Below are positions 23,941 to 33,425 of a DNA stretch of 64,000 nt, in pieces. The translations under genes and the position numbers were made by a program. The notes under the pieces are model-generated. The model was not told where the DNA came from and made no database searches. It saw only the letters and a program-made list of their open reading frames with translations. Each line of letters starts with the position of its first letter. Position 1 is the stretch's first letter. This DNA is from Endozoicomonas sp. G2_2 (GTDB lineage Bacteria; Pseudomonadota; Gammaproteobacteria; Nevskiales; Salinisphaeraceae). The stretch lies in contig NZ_JAGHQU010000014.1 in assembly GCF_017744135.1 (NCBI RefSeq), positions 1 to 64,000 of the forward strand, given 5' to 3'.

Positions 23941-25187
23941 GATGCGCCTCCCCTGCGGTCGTCTTCGTAGAGTACCCCGGCCTCGCGCAGCCGGGCCTGG
24001 GTGTCGCGATCGATGCCCAGCTCGTCGAGCACGTCCTGGGTATGCGCGCCCAGCCGTGGTCCGCCGCCGCCGATGCGCCCCGGCGTGCGTGACAGCCGCG
24101 GCAGTACGGCCGGCACTTTCAGGTCGTCGCCGTCGTCGGTGGTGATGGTCTGGAGCACCTGGCGGGCCGCGTAGTGCGGATCCTCGACGATGTCCTTGGC
24201 GTTGTAGGGCCGCCCGCAGGGCACGCGCGCGGCTTCCAGCGTTTCCAGCACGGCTTCACGCTCGCGTTCGCGGGTCCAGTCGTTGATCGCGCCATCGATA
24301 CGCGCGGCCTGCTGGCTGCGGCCGTCGTTGTGTTCGAGATCGGGATCATCGGCGAGATCGTCGCGGCCGATGGCCTGCATGAGGCGCTTGAAGATCGAAT
24401 CCCCGTTGCCGGCGATCAGCACTTCCGTGCCATCTGCGCAGCGGTACGCATTCGACGGCGTGATGCCGGGCAGGGCGCTGCCGCTGGGCTCACGGATGAC
24501 GCCGGCGCCGTCGTACTCGGGAATCAGCGATTCCATCATCGCGAACACAGACTCATAGAGTGCGACGTCGATGTATTGCCCCTGGCCGCTCTGCCGACGT
24601 TCCTGCAAGGCAAGCAGGGCACCGATCACGCCATAGAGGGCCGACAGCGAATCGCCGATGGAAATACCCACGCGCACCGAGGACTCGCCGGGGTGGCCGG
24701 ACAGATAGCGCAGCCCGCCCATCGCCTCGCCGATCACGCCGAAGCCGGGCAGGTCGCGATACGGCCCGGTCTGGCCGTAGCCCGAGATGCGCACCATGAT
24801 CAGCGCGGGATTGATGGCAGACAGCGCGTCCCAGCCCAGACCCCACTTCTCCAGCCGGCCGGGGCTGAAGTTCTCGACCACGATGTCGGCCTCGGCGACC
24901 AGGCGCTTGACGATGTCCTGGCCTTCCTCGGATTTCAGATCGAGCGAGACCGAGCGCTTGTTGCGCGTCTGCACGTGCCACCACAGCGACGTATCGCCGC
25001 GCATCACGCGCCAGCGGCGCAGCGGGTCGCCGGTGCCCGGCGGTTCGATCTTGATCACGTCGGCGCCGAATTCGCCCAGCAGTTTGGTGGCGAAGGGGCC
25101 GGCGATGAGCTGGCCGAGTTCCAGTACCTTCAGCCCTTCGAGGGCCATCGGCTGGGGGGCGCGGGTGGCAGAGTCGGCACGGGTCAT
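23937..25187 (-). CDS. Class III CoA-transferase (CaiB/BaiF family)
   Basis: A 416-residue family III CoA-transferase. Seen: N-terminal LEGLKVLELGQLIAGPFATK, then GADVIKIEPPGTGDPLR, the NKRSVSLDLKSEEG segment, and the catalytic aspartate in YIDVALYESV near residue 198. Members transfer CoA from succinyl-CoA to carboxylic acids including glutarate and 3-hydroxy-3-methylglutarate. The 4-base overlap with an HMG-CoA lyase gene favours a 3-hydroxy-3-methylglutaryl-type substrate. Start at 25187 is chosen because the family N-terminus begins 15 residues later; upstream in-frame sequence lacks family resemblance. Confidence 0.87.
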   Translation of the reverse strand: MTRADSATRAPQPMALEGLKVLELGQLIAGPFATKLLGEFGADVIKIEPPGTGDPLRRWRVMRGDTSLWWHVQTRNKRSVSLDLKSEEGQDIVKRLVAEADIVVENFSPGRLEKWGLGWDALSAINPALIMVRISGYGQTGPYRDLPGFGVIGEAMGGLRYLSGHPGESSVRVGISIGDSLSALYGVIGALLALQERRQSGQGQYIDVALYESVFAMMESLIPEYDGAGVIREPSGSALPGITPSNAYRCADGTEVLIAGNGDSIFKRLMQAIGRDDLADDPDLEHNDGRSQQAARIDGAINDWTREREREAVLETLEAARVPCGRPYNAKDIVEDPHYAARQVLQTITTDDGDDLKVPAVLPRLSRTPGRIGGGGPRLGAHTQDVLDELGIDRDTQARLREAGVLYEDDRRGGAS

Positions 25188-25304
25188 GGTCTCGATCCTG
25201 AATGGCGGGCCGTGGAATAGTTCGACGTCGAGCCTAGGCAGCTGCCGAGCGCGCGACAATCATCGAATTGCGCATTCAGGTTTCGCGGTTGGCGTAGGCG
25301 CCGT

Positions 25305-26210
25305 TCAGGTTGGCGGACCGTGTGCGGTGTCCCGGATGAGGTGATCGACCATTTCGCGGGCGATCACGGACAGTGCGTCGTAGTCGCGTACGCCGAGATG
25401 AAGCATGCGTTGTGCCCAGGCGTCGGTGAGCTCGACCGCTGTCAGCGGCAGTCCGCTGAGATGGGTCACGGCCTTGACCGGCAGCACGCCCACGCCCATG
25501 TCGTGGGCGATCATGCGGCAGATGCCCTCGAAGCTGCGCACCTGAATTCGCATGCGCAGCGGTGTGCCGCTCTCCCGCGCGGCCTTGGCCACCAGCCCGT
25601 ACAGCGAGGCATCGTGCTGCAGGCCGATGAAATCGTAGTCCAGCGCCTCGATCAGCGATACACGTTCGCGTGCGGCGAGCGCGTGATCGTTGGGCACCAC
25701 CAGCACCAGCCGGTCCTCGCGGTAGTCGAAGACCTGCAGCCCCTCGACGGTCGGCGTATTGGCGAAAATGCCGATATCCGTGAGGCCTTCGCGCACCGCG
25801 TGGATGGCCTCGGTGCTGACATGCTCTTGCAGGTCGATCTTGATTTCCGGGTGTTCGCGCGCGAACAGCGCCAGGTCCTCGGGCAGGAATTCGATGATGG
25901 CGGACGTGTTGGCATGGATACGCACATGACCGCGCACCCCGCGGCTGTACTCGCTGAGTTCGGCCTGCAGGCTCTCCATGTCGGCCAGCACCGTTCGGGC
26001 ATGGTGCAGCAGGGCGTCGCCGGCCGGCGTGAGCTCCACGCCGCGCGGGTGTCGGTAGAGCAACGCCGTGTCCAGCTGTGCTTCGAGATCGCGCACGCGC
26101 TTGCTCACCGCGGCCAGTGCCATGTGCTCGCGCGTTGCCGCGCCGGTGAGGCTGGCCGCGTCGGCGATGGACACGAACAGCCGCAGGCTGACCAGATCGA
26201 GACGCTTCAT
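25305..26210 (-). CDS. LysR-family transcriptional regulator
   Basis: A LysR protein of about 301 residues. The N-terminal HTH reads MKRLDLVSLRLFVSIADAAS, then TREHMALAAVSKRVRDLEAQ; the C-terminal effector domain follows (GHVRIHANTSAIIEFLPEDL). It lies upstream of the CoA-transferase/HMG-CoA lyase genes on the same strand with a 117-bp gap, so it probably controls them, though LysR genes are more often divergent from their targets. ATG at 26210 is chosen; a GTG at 26216 would add two residues. Confidence 0.86.
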   Translation of the reverse strand: MKRLDLVSLRLFVSIADAASLTGAATREHMALAAVSKRVRDLEAQLDTALLYRHPRGVELTPAGDALLHHARTVLADMESLQAELSEYSRGVRGHVRIHANTSAIIEFLPEDLALFAREHPEIKIDLQEHVSTEAIHAVREGLTDIGIFANTPTVEGLQVFDYREDRLVLVVPNDHALAARERVSLIEALDYDFIGLQHDASLYGLVAKAARESGTPLRMRIQVRSFEGICRMIAHDMGVGVLPVKAVTHLSGLPLTAVELTDAWAQRMLHLGVRDYDALSVIAREMVDHLIRDTAHGPPT

Positions 26211-26420
26211 CGACACCGTGCGGCGCCCGAGGTTTCGTGTTTCACGAAGTCACCCTTTCAGATTGCTTGATTGTCGCCCGGCGTCGGCGCCGGTCATGCT
26301 GCGCACGCGGGGCGACGGCACAAGCATGACAGCGCGACCGATGCAACAGGTCAAGCCGCACCCGCATGGCGCGCCGCGGGCACGAGCGCGCCGTGCCGAC
26401 GTCGAAGCAGGAGGAGCAAC

Positions 26421-26708
26421 GTGAAACGCAAGTCGAAAGAGCCGGTGAAAAGCCCGCTCGTCTGGATCGTTTTCGTCGTGGTGTTTGCCGCGATCAATCC
26501 CTGGTACTTCCCGGCCGGTTCGTTCGAGCCGCTGATCTGGGGCGTGCCGTACTGGGCCTGGATCATTCTCGCCGCGTCGCTCGCGCTGTCGGTGTTCGTG
26601 ACCTGGGTCGTGTGCTGCCAGTGGGACATGGGCGCCGATGACGACATCGGTGACGACCGTGGCCAATACCATGGCCAAGATCGCGGCCAAGACCATGGGG
26701 AGGGCTGA
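26421..26708 (+). CDS. DUF3311 small membrane protein, symporter partner
   Basis: A 95-residue protein with two transmembrane helices (VWIVFVVVFAAINPWYFP and YWAWIILAASLALSVFVTW) typical of DUF3311. Start is GTG at 26421 behind a strong GGAGGAGC ribosome binding site. The C-terminus is a short hydrophilic tail with repeated Gly-Gln, His and Asp. It lies 3 bases upstream of the sodium:solute symporter gene, and DUF3311 genes are regularly paired with such symporters, so it is probably a small accessory subunit, comparable in position to YhdT beside PanF. Confidence 0.84.
   Translation: MKRKSKEPVKSPLVWIVFVVVFAAINPWYFPAGSFEPLIWGVPYWAWIILAASLALSVFVTWVVCCQWDMGADDDIGDDRGQYHGQDRGQDHGEG
26660..26695 (+). 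repeat. Three 12-bp tandem repeats encoding Gly-Gln-x-x
   Basis: Three consecutive 12-base units of the form (T/C)GGCCAA(T/G)A(C/T)C(A/G) sit at the 3' end of the DUF3311 gene. In frame they read GQYH, GQDR, GQDH, followed by a degenerate GEG before the stop. The unit length is a multiple of three, so copy-number change would only lengthen or shorten the tail. Confidence 0.7.
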
Positions 26709-26711
26709 TCG

Positions 26712-28211
26712 ATGGAGTCTGTAGAACTCGCATTCGGCGGCACTTCCGGCATCGTGGTCCTGCTGGCCTACGGCGGGCTCATGCTCGCGGTCGGCCTGAT
26801 CACGTTCCTGCGCAACCGCAATATCCACGAAAGCCTGGACGAGTATTATCTCGGTGGCCGCGGGTTGGGCGTGATGGTGCTGTTCTTCACCTTCTTCGCG
26901 ACCCAGTATTCCGGCAATACCGTGGTCGGTTATCCGCCCACGGCGTATCGCATCGGCTATCAGTATCTGGTGTCGGTGCCGTTCTTCATCATGATCATCG
27001 CGGTGTATCTGTTCTTTGCGCCGCGGCTGTACGCCATGGGGCGGCGTTTTTCGCTGCTCACGCCGGTGGACTGGATCGATATCCGCTTCAAGTCCAAGGC
27101 GGTCACGATTCTAGCCGCCACGCTCATGCTCTATGCGCTGGGCAACTATCTGCTCGAGCAGTTCGTGGCTATCGGCCAGGGCGTATCCGGGCTGACGGGC
27201 GGCACCATTCCCTACCAGGTGGGCGTGGTGTTCTTCATCGTGATCATGGTGGCCTACAGCTGGCTGGGCGGCATGCGCTCGGTCGCCTATACCGACACCA
27301 TCCAGGGCATCGCGCTGCTGTTCGGCGTGTTCATGCTGCTCATCGGTTCGGTGATCTATTTCGGCGGCCCGTCCGCTGCGGCCGAAGTGATGCGCAGCGA
27401 GGCACCCGAGAAACTCGGCGCGCCGGATGCCGGCGGCATCGCGAACTGGTTCAGCCTGCTGGCCATCGTGGGTATTGGCGCGGCGGTCTATCCGCATGCG
27501 GTGCAACGCATTTTCTCGGCGCGCAGCGAGGCCACGCTCAAGCGCTCGTTCATCCGCATGGCCTATATGCCGTTCATCACCGCGGGCGTCGTGTTTCTGG
27601 TGGGCATCATCGGCATCGCGGCCTTTCCGGGGCTGACCACGGGTGAGTCCGAACAGCTGGTCGGGCGCATCGCCAACGCGCTGGCGCTGGAAAACCCGCT
27701 GTTCTACTGGGCCATGATCCTGCTGTTCGGCGGCGTGATCGCGGCGATCGTGTCGACGGCCGACTCGGTACTGCTGACGTTTTCGTCGATCGTGTCGAAC
27801 GATCTGTACGGGCGTTTCATCGACCCGCAGGCGCAGGAACACCGCAAGATCCTGGTCGGCAAGCTGATCGGGCTGGTCGCGGTGGTGGTGCTGGTGATCA
27901 TCGCCTGGTATCCGCCGTCCACGCTGTACCAGATCTTCGTGCTCAAGTTCGAGCTGCTCATTCAGGCCGCGCCGGCGCTCGTGCTGGGGCTGTACTGGAC
28001 GCGTCTGAACAGCCGCGCGGTGTTCATCGGCATGCTTGCCGGCACGCTGCTGGCATCGACCATGACGTTTTCGGGCTGGAAACCGCTCGGCGTTTTCAGC
28101 GGGCTGTGGGGCCTGTCGCTCAATGTCGCCGTGTGCGTGATCGGCAGCCTGCTGCTGGGTGTCACCCGTGAGGCGCGTGCGCACGCCGTCGAGGTGATCG
28201 GCGAGTACTAG
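26712..28211 (+). CDS. Sodium:solute symporter (SSS family)
   Basis: Inner-membrane Na+-coupled symporter of 499 residues with about 13 helices. Seen: the first helix VVLLAYGGLMLAVGLITFL, DEYYLGGRGLGVMVLFFTFF, the Na+-site-like ATQYSGNTVVGYPP near residue 63, AYSWLGGMRSVAYTDTIQG near residue 180, and the helix with IVSTADSVLLTFSSIVSNDLY near residue 345. This resembles pantothenate/acetate-type symporters, but the substrate is not predictable. Coupled to the DUF3311 gene. A perfect 14-bp hairpin follows the stop. Confidence 0.9.
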   Translation: MESVELAFGGTSGIVVLLAYGGLMLAVGLITFLRNRNIHESLDEYYLGGRGLGVMVLFFTFFATQYSGNTVVGYPPTAYRIGYQYLVSVPFFIMIIAVYLFFAPRLYAMGRRFSLLTPVDWIDIRFKSKAVTILAATLMLYALGNYLLEQFVAIGQGVSGLTGGTIPYQVGVVFFIVIMVAYSWLGGMRSVAYTDTIQGIALLFGVFMLLIGSVIYFGGPSAAAEVMRSEAPEKLGAPDAGGIANWFSLLAIVGIGAAVYPHAVQRIFSARSEATLKRSFIRMAYMPFITAGVVFLVGIIGIAAFPGLTTGESEQLVGRIANALALENPLFYWAMILLFGGVIAAIVSTADSVLLTFSSIVSNDLYGRFIDPQAQEHRKILVGKLIGLVAVVVLVIIAWYPPSTLYQIFVLKFELLIQAAPALVLGLYWTRLNSRAVFIGMLAGTLLASTMTFSGWKPLGVFSGLWGLSLNVAVCVIGSLLLGVTREARAHAVEVIGEY

Positions 28212-28228
28212 CCTTGGAATATGCCGCG

Positions 28229-28260
28229 GGCTGTGCCGCCGGTAAGCCGGCGGCACAGCC
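28229..28260. terminator. Perfect 14-bp hairpin between convergent genes
   Basis: GGCTGTGCCGCCGG (28229-28242) pairs without mismatch with 28247-28260 around a TAAG loop. It lies 18 bases after the symporter stop and 7 bases before the end of the convergent HDOD-GGDEF gene. There is no T-tract, so it is not a classical intrinsic terminator, but it would stop or stabilise transcripts from both sides. Confidence 0.55.
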
Positions 28261-28266
28261 GTGATG

Positions 28267-29766
<1,500 letters not shown>

Positions 29767-30124
29767 TGGATTTAATCTGTCGAGCAGGCACCTCGTGGAC
29801 GAGACTGCCCCGCATGGGCGCGGACACTCGTCCGCTCAAAACAACTCCGTCACGGCATGTCGGGACGCCCCTGGTGGATACGGGCTGCAAGGCGGGCGAT
29901 CTAGCCACGCCGGCTGCACGAATCGACGAGAAGGTTTCCCTGCCTCGGTACTCATCGGCCGAGCGGGCCGATCTTTTAGGGTGGCGCGGAATGACGGCGC
30001 GCGACCCGCGTTGGCATTGGGTGCCGCCAGGCGCCGCGAGCCTGCGACCGGCTTGGCGCCACGGGCGTATCGGCAGATATCGGGCCGGTGCCGCGGCGCC
30101 TGCGACGGCGTGCAGTGGGACGGA
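29767..30124. other. 358-bp stretch without a supported gene
   Basis: The stretch lies between the start of the HDOD-GGDEF gene and the end of the PanE-like gene, both on the minus strand. Short frames here do not look coding. A small perfect hairpin (GCGGAC stem, 29820-29835, 4-base loop) lies 54 bases upstream of the HDOD-GGDEF start and would fall in its leader. I looked for a cyclic di-GMP riboswitch and found no match. Confidence 0.6.
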
Positions 30125-31015
30125 TCAGCGCGCGCGCAGGGCCTCGAAGACCGCCCGATGCGCCGGCAACGCCAGACCGAGCGGCGCCGCGGCGCGCAGC
30201 AGCCAGCCGTTGATGGCTTCGATTTCGGTGGGGGCGTCGCGCTGCACGTCGGCTCGCATCGAGGACGTGTTGCCGGCCGTGGCGCGTGCGATGGCTGCGA
30301 CCGCAGCAAGCGAGTCGCCCGGCCAGCTGTCGTCCAGTGCGCCGAGCACGCTGTCGGCCTCGGCGACGAGATCGCGCATGCGTGCATGCAACGCCGCGTC
30401 CTCGATTAGCGCGCCGTTGGGGACGTCGTGCAACGCCGTCAACGGATTGATCGCTGCGTTCGCGACCAGCTTCTGCCACTGGCGACGGCGAATCGAAGCG
30501 CTCCATTCCAGGTTGGGCCAATGGGCGCGCAGGCCATCGAACCAGTCTGGCGCGGCGCCGTCGTCGCCGAACCAGGTCGTGTTTTCCGCGACCACGTCAT
30601 GATGCGCGCGCGTGCCTTTCACCGCGCTGGTGGTAACGGCGTCGATCAGGCGGGCGCCGCTGGGCAGCAGGCCGTCGAGGCTGCCGATACCGTTTTGAAG
30701 CCGTACGGCCGTCACCGTCGCGGCCAGCGGCAACGGCGCGAGCGCCGCCCGCGTGTAGGGCGTCTTGCAGGCGACCAGCAGATGCGAAATCGGTTGCTCG
30801 ATCGACGTCGGGGTCACGGTCGGGAGCGTCAGCCGTTGCAAGGGCCGGCCGTCGGCAAACGCCAGCGTGGTTTTGATCGGCCCGGCGGTATGCGGGCGTA
30901 CGACGGTAACGCCGTGGCCGGCCGCCCGTACATAGGCCGCGGCCAGCGTGCCGATATGCCCGGCGCCGACCAGATGCCAGTGGGGCGGCGCGGCGGATGA
31001 CGCGGCAGTCGACAA
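30125..31015 (-). CDS. 2-dehydropantoate 2-reductase-like protein (PanE/ApbA family)
   Basis: NADPH-dependent ketopantoate reductase-family protein of 296 residues. Seen: Rossmann motif LVGAGHIGTLAAAY near residue 15, VACKTPYTRAAL near residue 82, RLQNGIGSLDGLLP near residue 105, the catalytic lysine region RRRQWQKLVANAAINPLTAL near residue 176, and the substrate-binding end SMRADVQRDAPTEIEAINGW near residue 252. The full set supports reduction of 2-dehydropantoate to pantoate for CoA synthesis, but paralogues in this family are common. It lies 10 bases downstream of an SDR gene and so is probably co-transcribed with it. Confidence 0.84.
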   Translation of the reverse strand: MSTAASSAAPPHWHLVGAGHIGTLAAAYVRAAGHGVTVVRPHTAGPIKTTLAFADGRPLQRLTLPTVTPTSIEQPISHLLVACKTPYTRAALAPLPLAATVTAVRLQNGIGSLDGLLPSGARLIDAVTTSAVKGTRAHHDVVAENTTWFGDDGAAPDWFDGLRAHWPNLEWSASIRRRQWQKLVANAAINPLTALHDVPNGALIEDAALHARMRDLVAEADSVLGALDDSWPGDSLAAVAAIARATAGNTSSMRADVQRDAPTEIEAINGWLLRAAAPLGLALPAHRAVFEALRAR

Positions 31016-31025
31016 GAGGCGGTCG

Positions 31026-31796
31026 CTAGCGGCCGATCGCCGCGTTCACCACCGCGGCGATGCGGTCCGGGCTGAAGCGCAGCATCTGCTTGAGCGCGGC
31101 GGTGCGAAAGCCGACGGTGTAGTGCAGCCGCGGCCGGCGCGCGGTGGCGGCGCGCATGATCACGCGTGCGACATCCTCGGGTGTGAGTTGCACGCCCAGG
31201 CGGCGCAGCGCGGGCACCTCGGTCATCTTGTCGACCATCGCGGTGCGCACGAACAGTGGCATCACATCGCAGACCCGCACGCCGGCCGGCGCCCACTCCA
31301 CGCGCAGCGCCTCGGTCAGCCCGCGAACCGCGAACTTGCTCGCCGAATAACTGGCGAGATAGGGCTGGCCGAACAGCGCCGAGGCCGACGACAGGTTGAT
31401 CACGCGCCCGCCGCTGGCGGTCAGGGCGGCCCGGGCGGCATGGCAGCCGTTCATCGTGCCGGTGACGTTGACCTCCACCAGCCGCCGGTGCGCCTCGGCG
31501 TCCTGCGCCTCGAAAGCGCCGTCGACCAGCACGCCGGCGTTGTTGACCAGCACATCGAGTCCGCCGGCGGCGGACTCGAATCGGGCGATTGCCGACCGCC
31601 ACTGATCGTGATCGGTCACGTCCAGACGCCCGGCACAAGCGCGCTCGGGGCCGGCGGCGTCGGCCCAGGCCCGCACGCCGATTTCGTCCACGTCGAAGGC
31701 GCCGACGAACCAGCCCGCGTCCAGAAACGCCTGCGCCGTGGCCCGGCCGATGCCGGCGGCGGCGCCGGTGATCAGTATTCGCTTGTGTTCAGCCAT
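31026..31796 (-). CDS. Short-chain dehydrogenase/reductase (SDR)
   Basis: SDR of 256 residues. Seen: ILITGAAAGIGRATA near residue 6, NNAGVLVDG near residue 85, catalytic Ser in INLSSASALF near residue 135 and YSASKFAVRG near residue 149. The long C-terminal part with ARVIMRAATARRPRLHYTVG is typical of SDRs acting on lipophilic or steroid-like substrates (SDR28C/DltE-like). It is the first gene of a pair with the PanE-like reductase. Function is not inferable beyond NAD(P)-linked oxidoreduction. Confidence 0.87.
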   Translation of the reverse strand: MAEHKRILITGAAAGIGRATAQAFLDAGWFVGAFDVDEIGVRAWADAAGPERACAGRLDVTDHDQWRSAIARFESAAGGLDVLVNNAGVLVDGAFEAQDAEAHRRLVEVNVTGTMNGCHAARAALTASGGRVINLSSASALFGQPYLASYSASKFAVRGLTEALRVEWAPAGVRVCDVMPLFVRTAMVDKMTEVPALRRLGVQLTPEDVARVIMRAATARRPRLHYTVGFRTAALKQMLRFSPDRIAAVVNAAIGR

Positions 31797-31938
31797 GCCC
31801 TTTTCGATCCCGCGGGTGCGATACGCGATGCTACTCGAAAGCGGGCGATGGATCGTGCCACCGGTGTATCACGGATTGTCCGGCGCGCTGTTGAGCGCGG
31901 AGAATCGGCCCAACGATTTGTCGAATGCCGGAGTCCAC

Positions 31939-32586
31939 ATGAGCGCACAGCAGGCGATTGTCACGGCGCTGCTCGACACCCACGGGCGCACGTTCGCGCG
32001 CGAACTGGGCGTACGTATTGAGCGCAACACGCCGTCGCCGTTGTTCCGGCTGCTGTGTCTGGCCATGCTCACCAGCGCGCCGGTGCAGGCGAATATCGCC
32101 ATGCAGGCGGCGCGAGCGCTCGCCCGAGCCGGCTGGACGACGCCGCACAAGCTGGCAGAAAGCGATTGGTCCGAGCGGGTGCAGGTGCTCAACCGCGCCG
32201 GCTATGCCCGGGTGGACGAAAAGACGGCAACGCAGCTAGTGGCTTTCAACGACCACCTGCGTGACGAATACGCGGGGGATCTGCGTCGGCTGCGGCGCGC
32301 TGCCGACGGCGACCCACGGCAGGCGATCGCGCGTCTCAAGGCATTCAAGGGCATCGGCGATGTCGGGGCCGGTATCTTCCTGCGCGAAGTCCAGGCCGCC
32401 TGGCCGGAGTTTCATCCCTTCATCGACAAGGCAACGGCGAAGGCGGCCGGTCAGCTCGATCTGCCGACCACCGCCGACGGTCTGGCGGCGCTGGTCGAGC
32501 GCGGTACGTTCGCACGGTTCGTGGCGGCGCTGGTGCGTACACAGCTCGCGGGCGACTTCGCCGCGATTCGCGGAGCCGCGCGCTGA
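31939..32586 (+). CDS. Endonuclease III-like HhH-GPD protein without iron-sulfur cluster
   Basis: A 215-residue helix-hairpin-helix protein. Seen: LFRLLCLAMLTSAPVQANIA near residue 33, where EndoIII has its substrate-pocket helix, then the hairpin LKAFKGIGDVGAGIFLRE near residue 134 and the Asp region FHPFIDKATAKAA near residue 156. The hairpin lacks the catalytic lysine of EndoIII (GVGRKTA), and there is no C-terminal Cys cluster. So it may be a monofunctional glycosylase, a lesion-binding protein or an inactive relative. GGAG precedes the ATG at 31939. It is divergent from the SDR gene. Confidence 0.75.
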   Translation: MSAQQAIVTALLDTHGRTFARELGVRIERNTPSPLFRLLCLAMLTSAPVQANIAMQAARALARAGWTTPHKLAESDWSERVQVLNRAGYARVDEKTATQLVAFNDHLRDEYAGDLRRLRRAADGDPRQAIARLKAFKGIGDVGAGIFLREVQAAWPEFHPFIDKATAKAAGQLDLPTTADGLAALVERGTFARFVAALVRTQLAGDFAAIRGAAR

Positions 32587-32604
32587 AGCCGCGACGACGA
32601 TCGC

Positions 32605-33327
32605 TCAGATGCGCGCGAGCAGCGCCTGTTTCTTGGCCGCGAACTCTTCGTCGGTGAGCAGGCCGCGTTCATGCAGATCGCCGAGGCGTTCGATGGCGTC
32701 GAACAAGGCGTCGCTCGATGCGGCCCGGGGCGCGCTCTCCGGCGGGAATTCGGGGGGTGATTCGCTGGCGCCCCGGCTGCTGCTGCTTGGTGAAACCTGT
32801 GGCAGCTGCCCGAGATCGACCGCGCCGTGCTGGCTGTCGAATCGCACCGCGGAATGGCCGCCGGACTGCTGCTGGGATACCCCTTGAATACGGTGATCGC
32901 CGGTGTCGTGCACGCTGACCGTCTCGCCGCGACGCACGGCCAGGCGCCGCGAGTCGGCGAAATAGGCGTAATACAGATCGTTCTGCTGGCCGGTGGCGGT
33001 GGGCTGGCCGAGCGTGCCCGGCCACCAGCGATCCGCTGTGGACGTGGCCCAGGCCATACCGGGTGCCAGACGCACCTGGCCCGAGAGCGTGTCGCACAGC
33101 GCATCCACGCGGGCCTTGAGCTCATGATTGAACGCATCGCCAAGCATCAGCAGGCCGCCGCGCATCCATTGGCCGGGGCCGCCGAACTCGGGGTGATCGA
33201 AGGCCGCCATGCTGCCGTGACCCCGCGCGACGGCGTCGGCCATGTGGCGTACCGCCGCCTCGCTGAAGCCGTGGCGCTGGGCCAGCGTGCGTATGCCCGC
33301 TGCGTCGGCATCGGTGGAAACAGACAT
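32605..33327 (-). CDS. SHOCT-domain protein, unknown function
   Basis: A 240-residue protein without a signal peptide or membrane segment. The C-terminal 30 residues (ALFDAIERLGDLHERGLLTD, then EEFAAKKQALLARI) are a clear SHOCT motif. A Ser/Pro-rich linker at about residues 178-205 separates it from an N-terminal part that begins with a predicted helical domain (LAQRHGFSEAAVRHMADAVA) and a Gly-rich stretch (EFGGPGQWMRGGLLMLGDAF). SHOCT domains often sit at the ends of proteins that oligomerise or act at membranes. I recognise no catalytic family. It converges with the EndoIII-like gene. Confidence 0.72.
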   Translation of the reverse strand: MSVSTDADAAGIRTLAQRHGFSEAAVRHMADAVARGHGSMAAFDHPEFGGPGQWMRGGLLMLGDAFNHELKARVDALCDTLSGQVRLAPGMAWATSTADRWWPGTLGQPTATGQQNDLYYAYFADSRRLAVRRGETVSVHDTGDHRIQGVSQQQSGGHSAVRFDSQHGAVDLGQLPQVSPSSSSRGASESPPEFPPESAPRAASSDALFDAIERLGDLHERGLLTDEEFAAKKQALLARI

Positions 33328-33425
33328 GGCGCAAACCTTGGGAACTGAGTTGCGACGAGTCTATGCAGCGGGGGCACCCCCTCGGTATCCGGACGAATGC
33401 TTACATCGAAAGTTGGCTGGCAGGG

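Noticed and set aside
29767-30124. A cyclic di-GMP riboswitch upstream of the HDOD-GGDEF gene
   Set aside because: I compared the leader with the GEMM core elements by eye and found none. Only a small hairpin is present.
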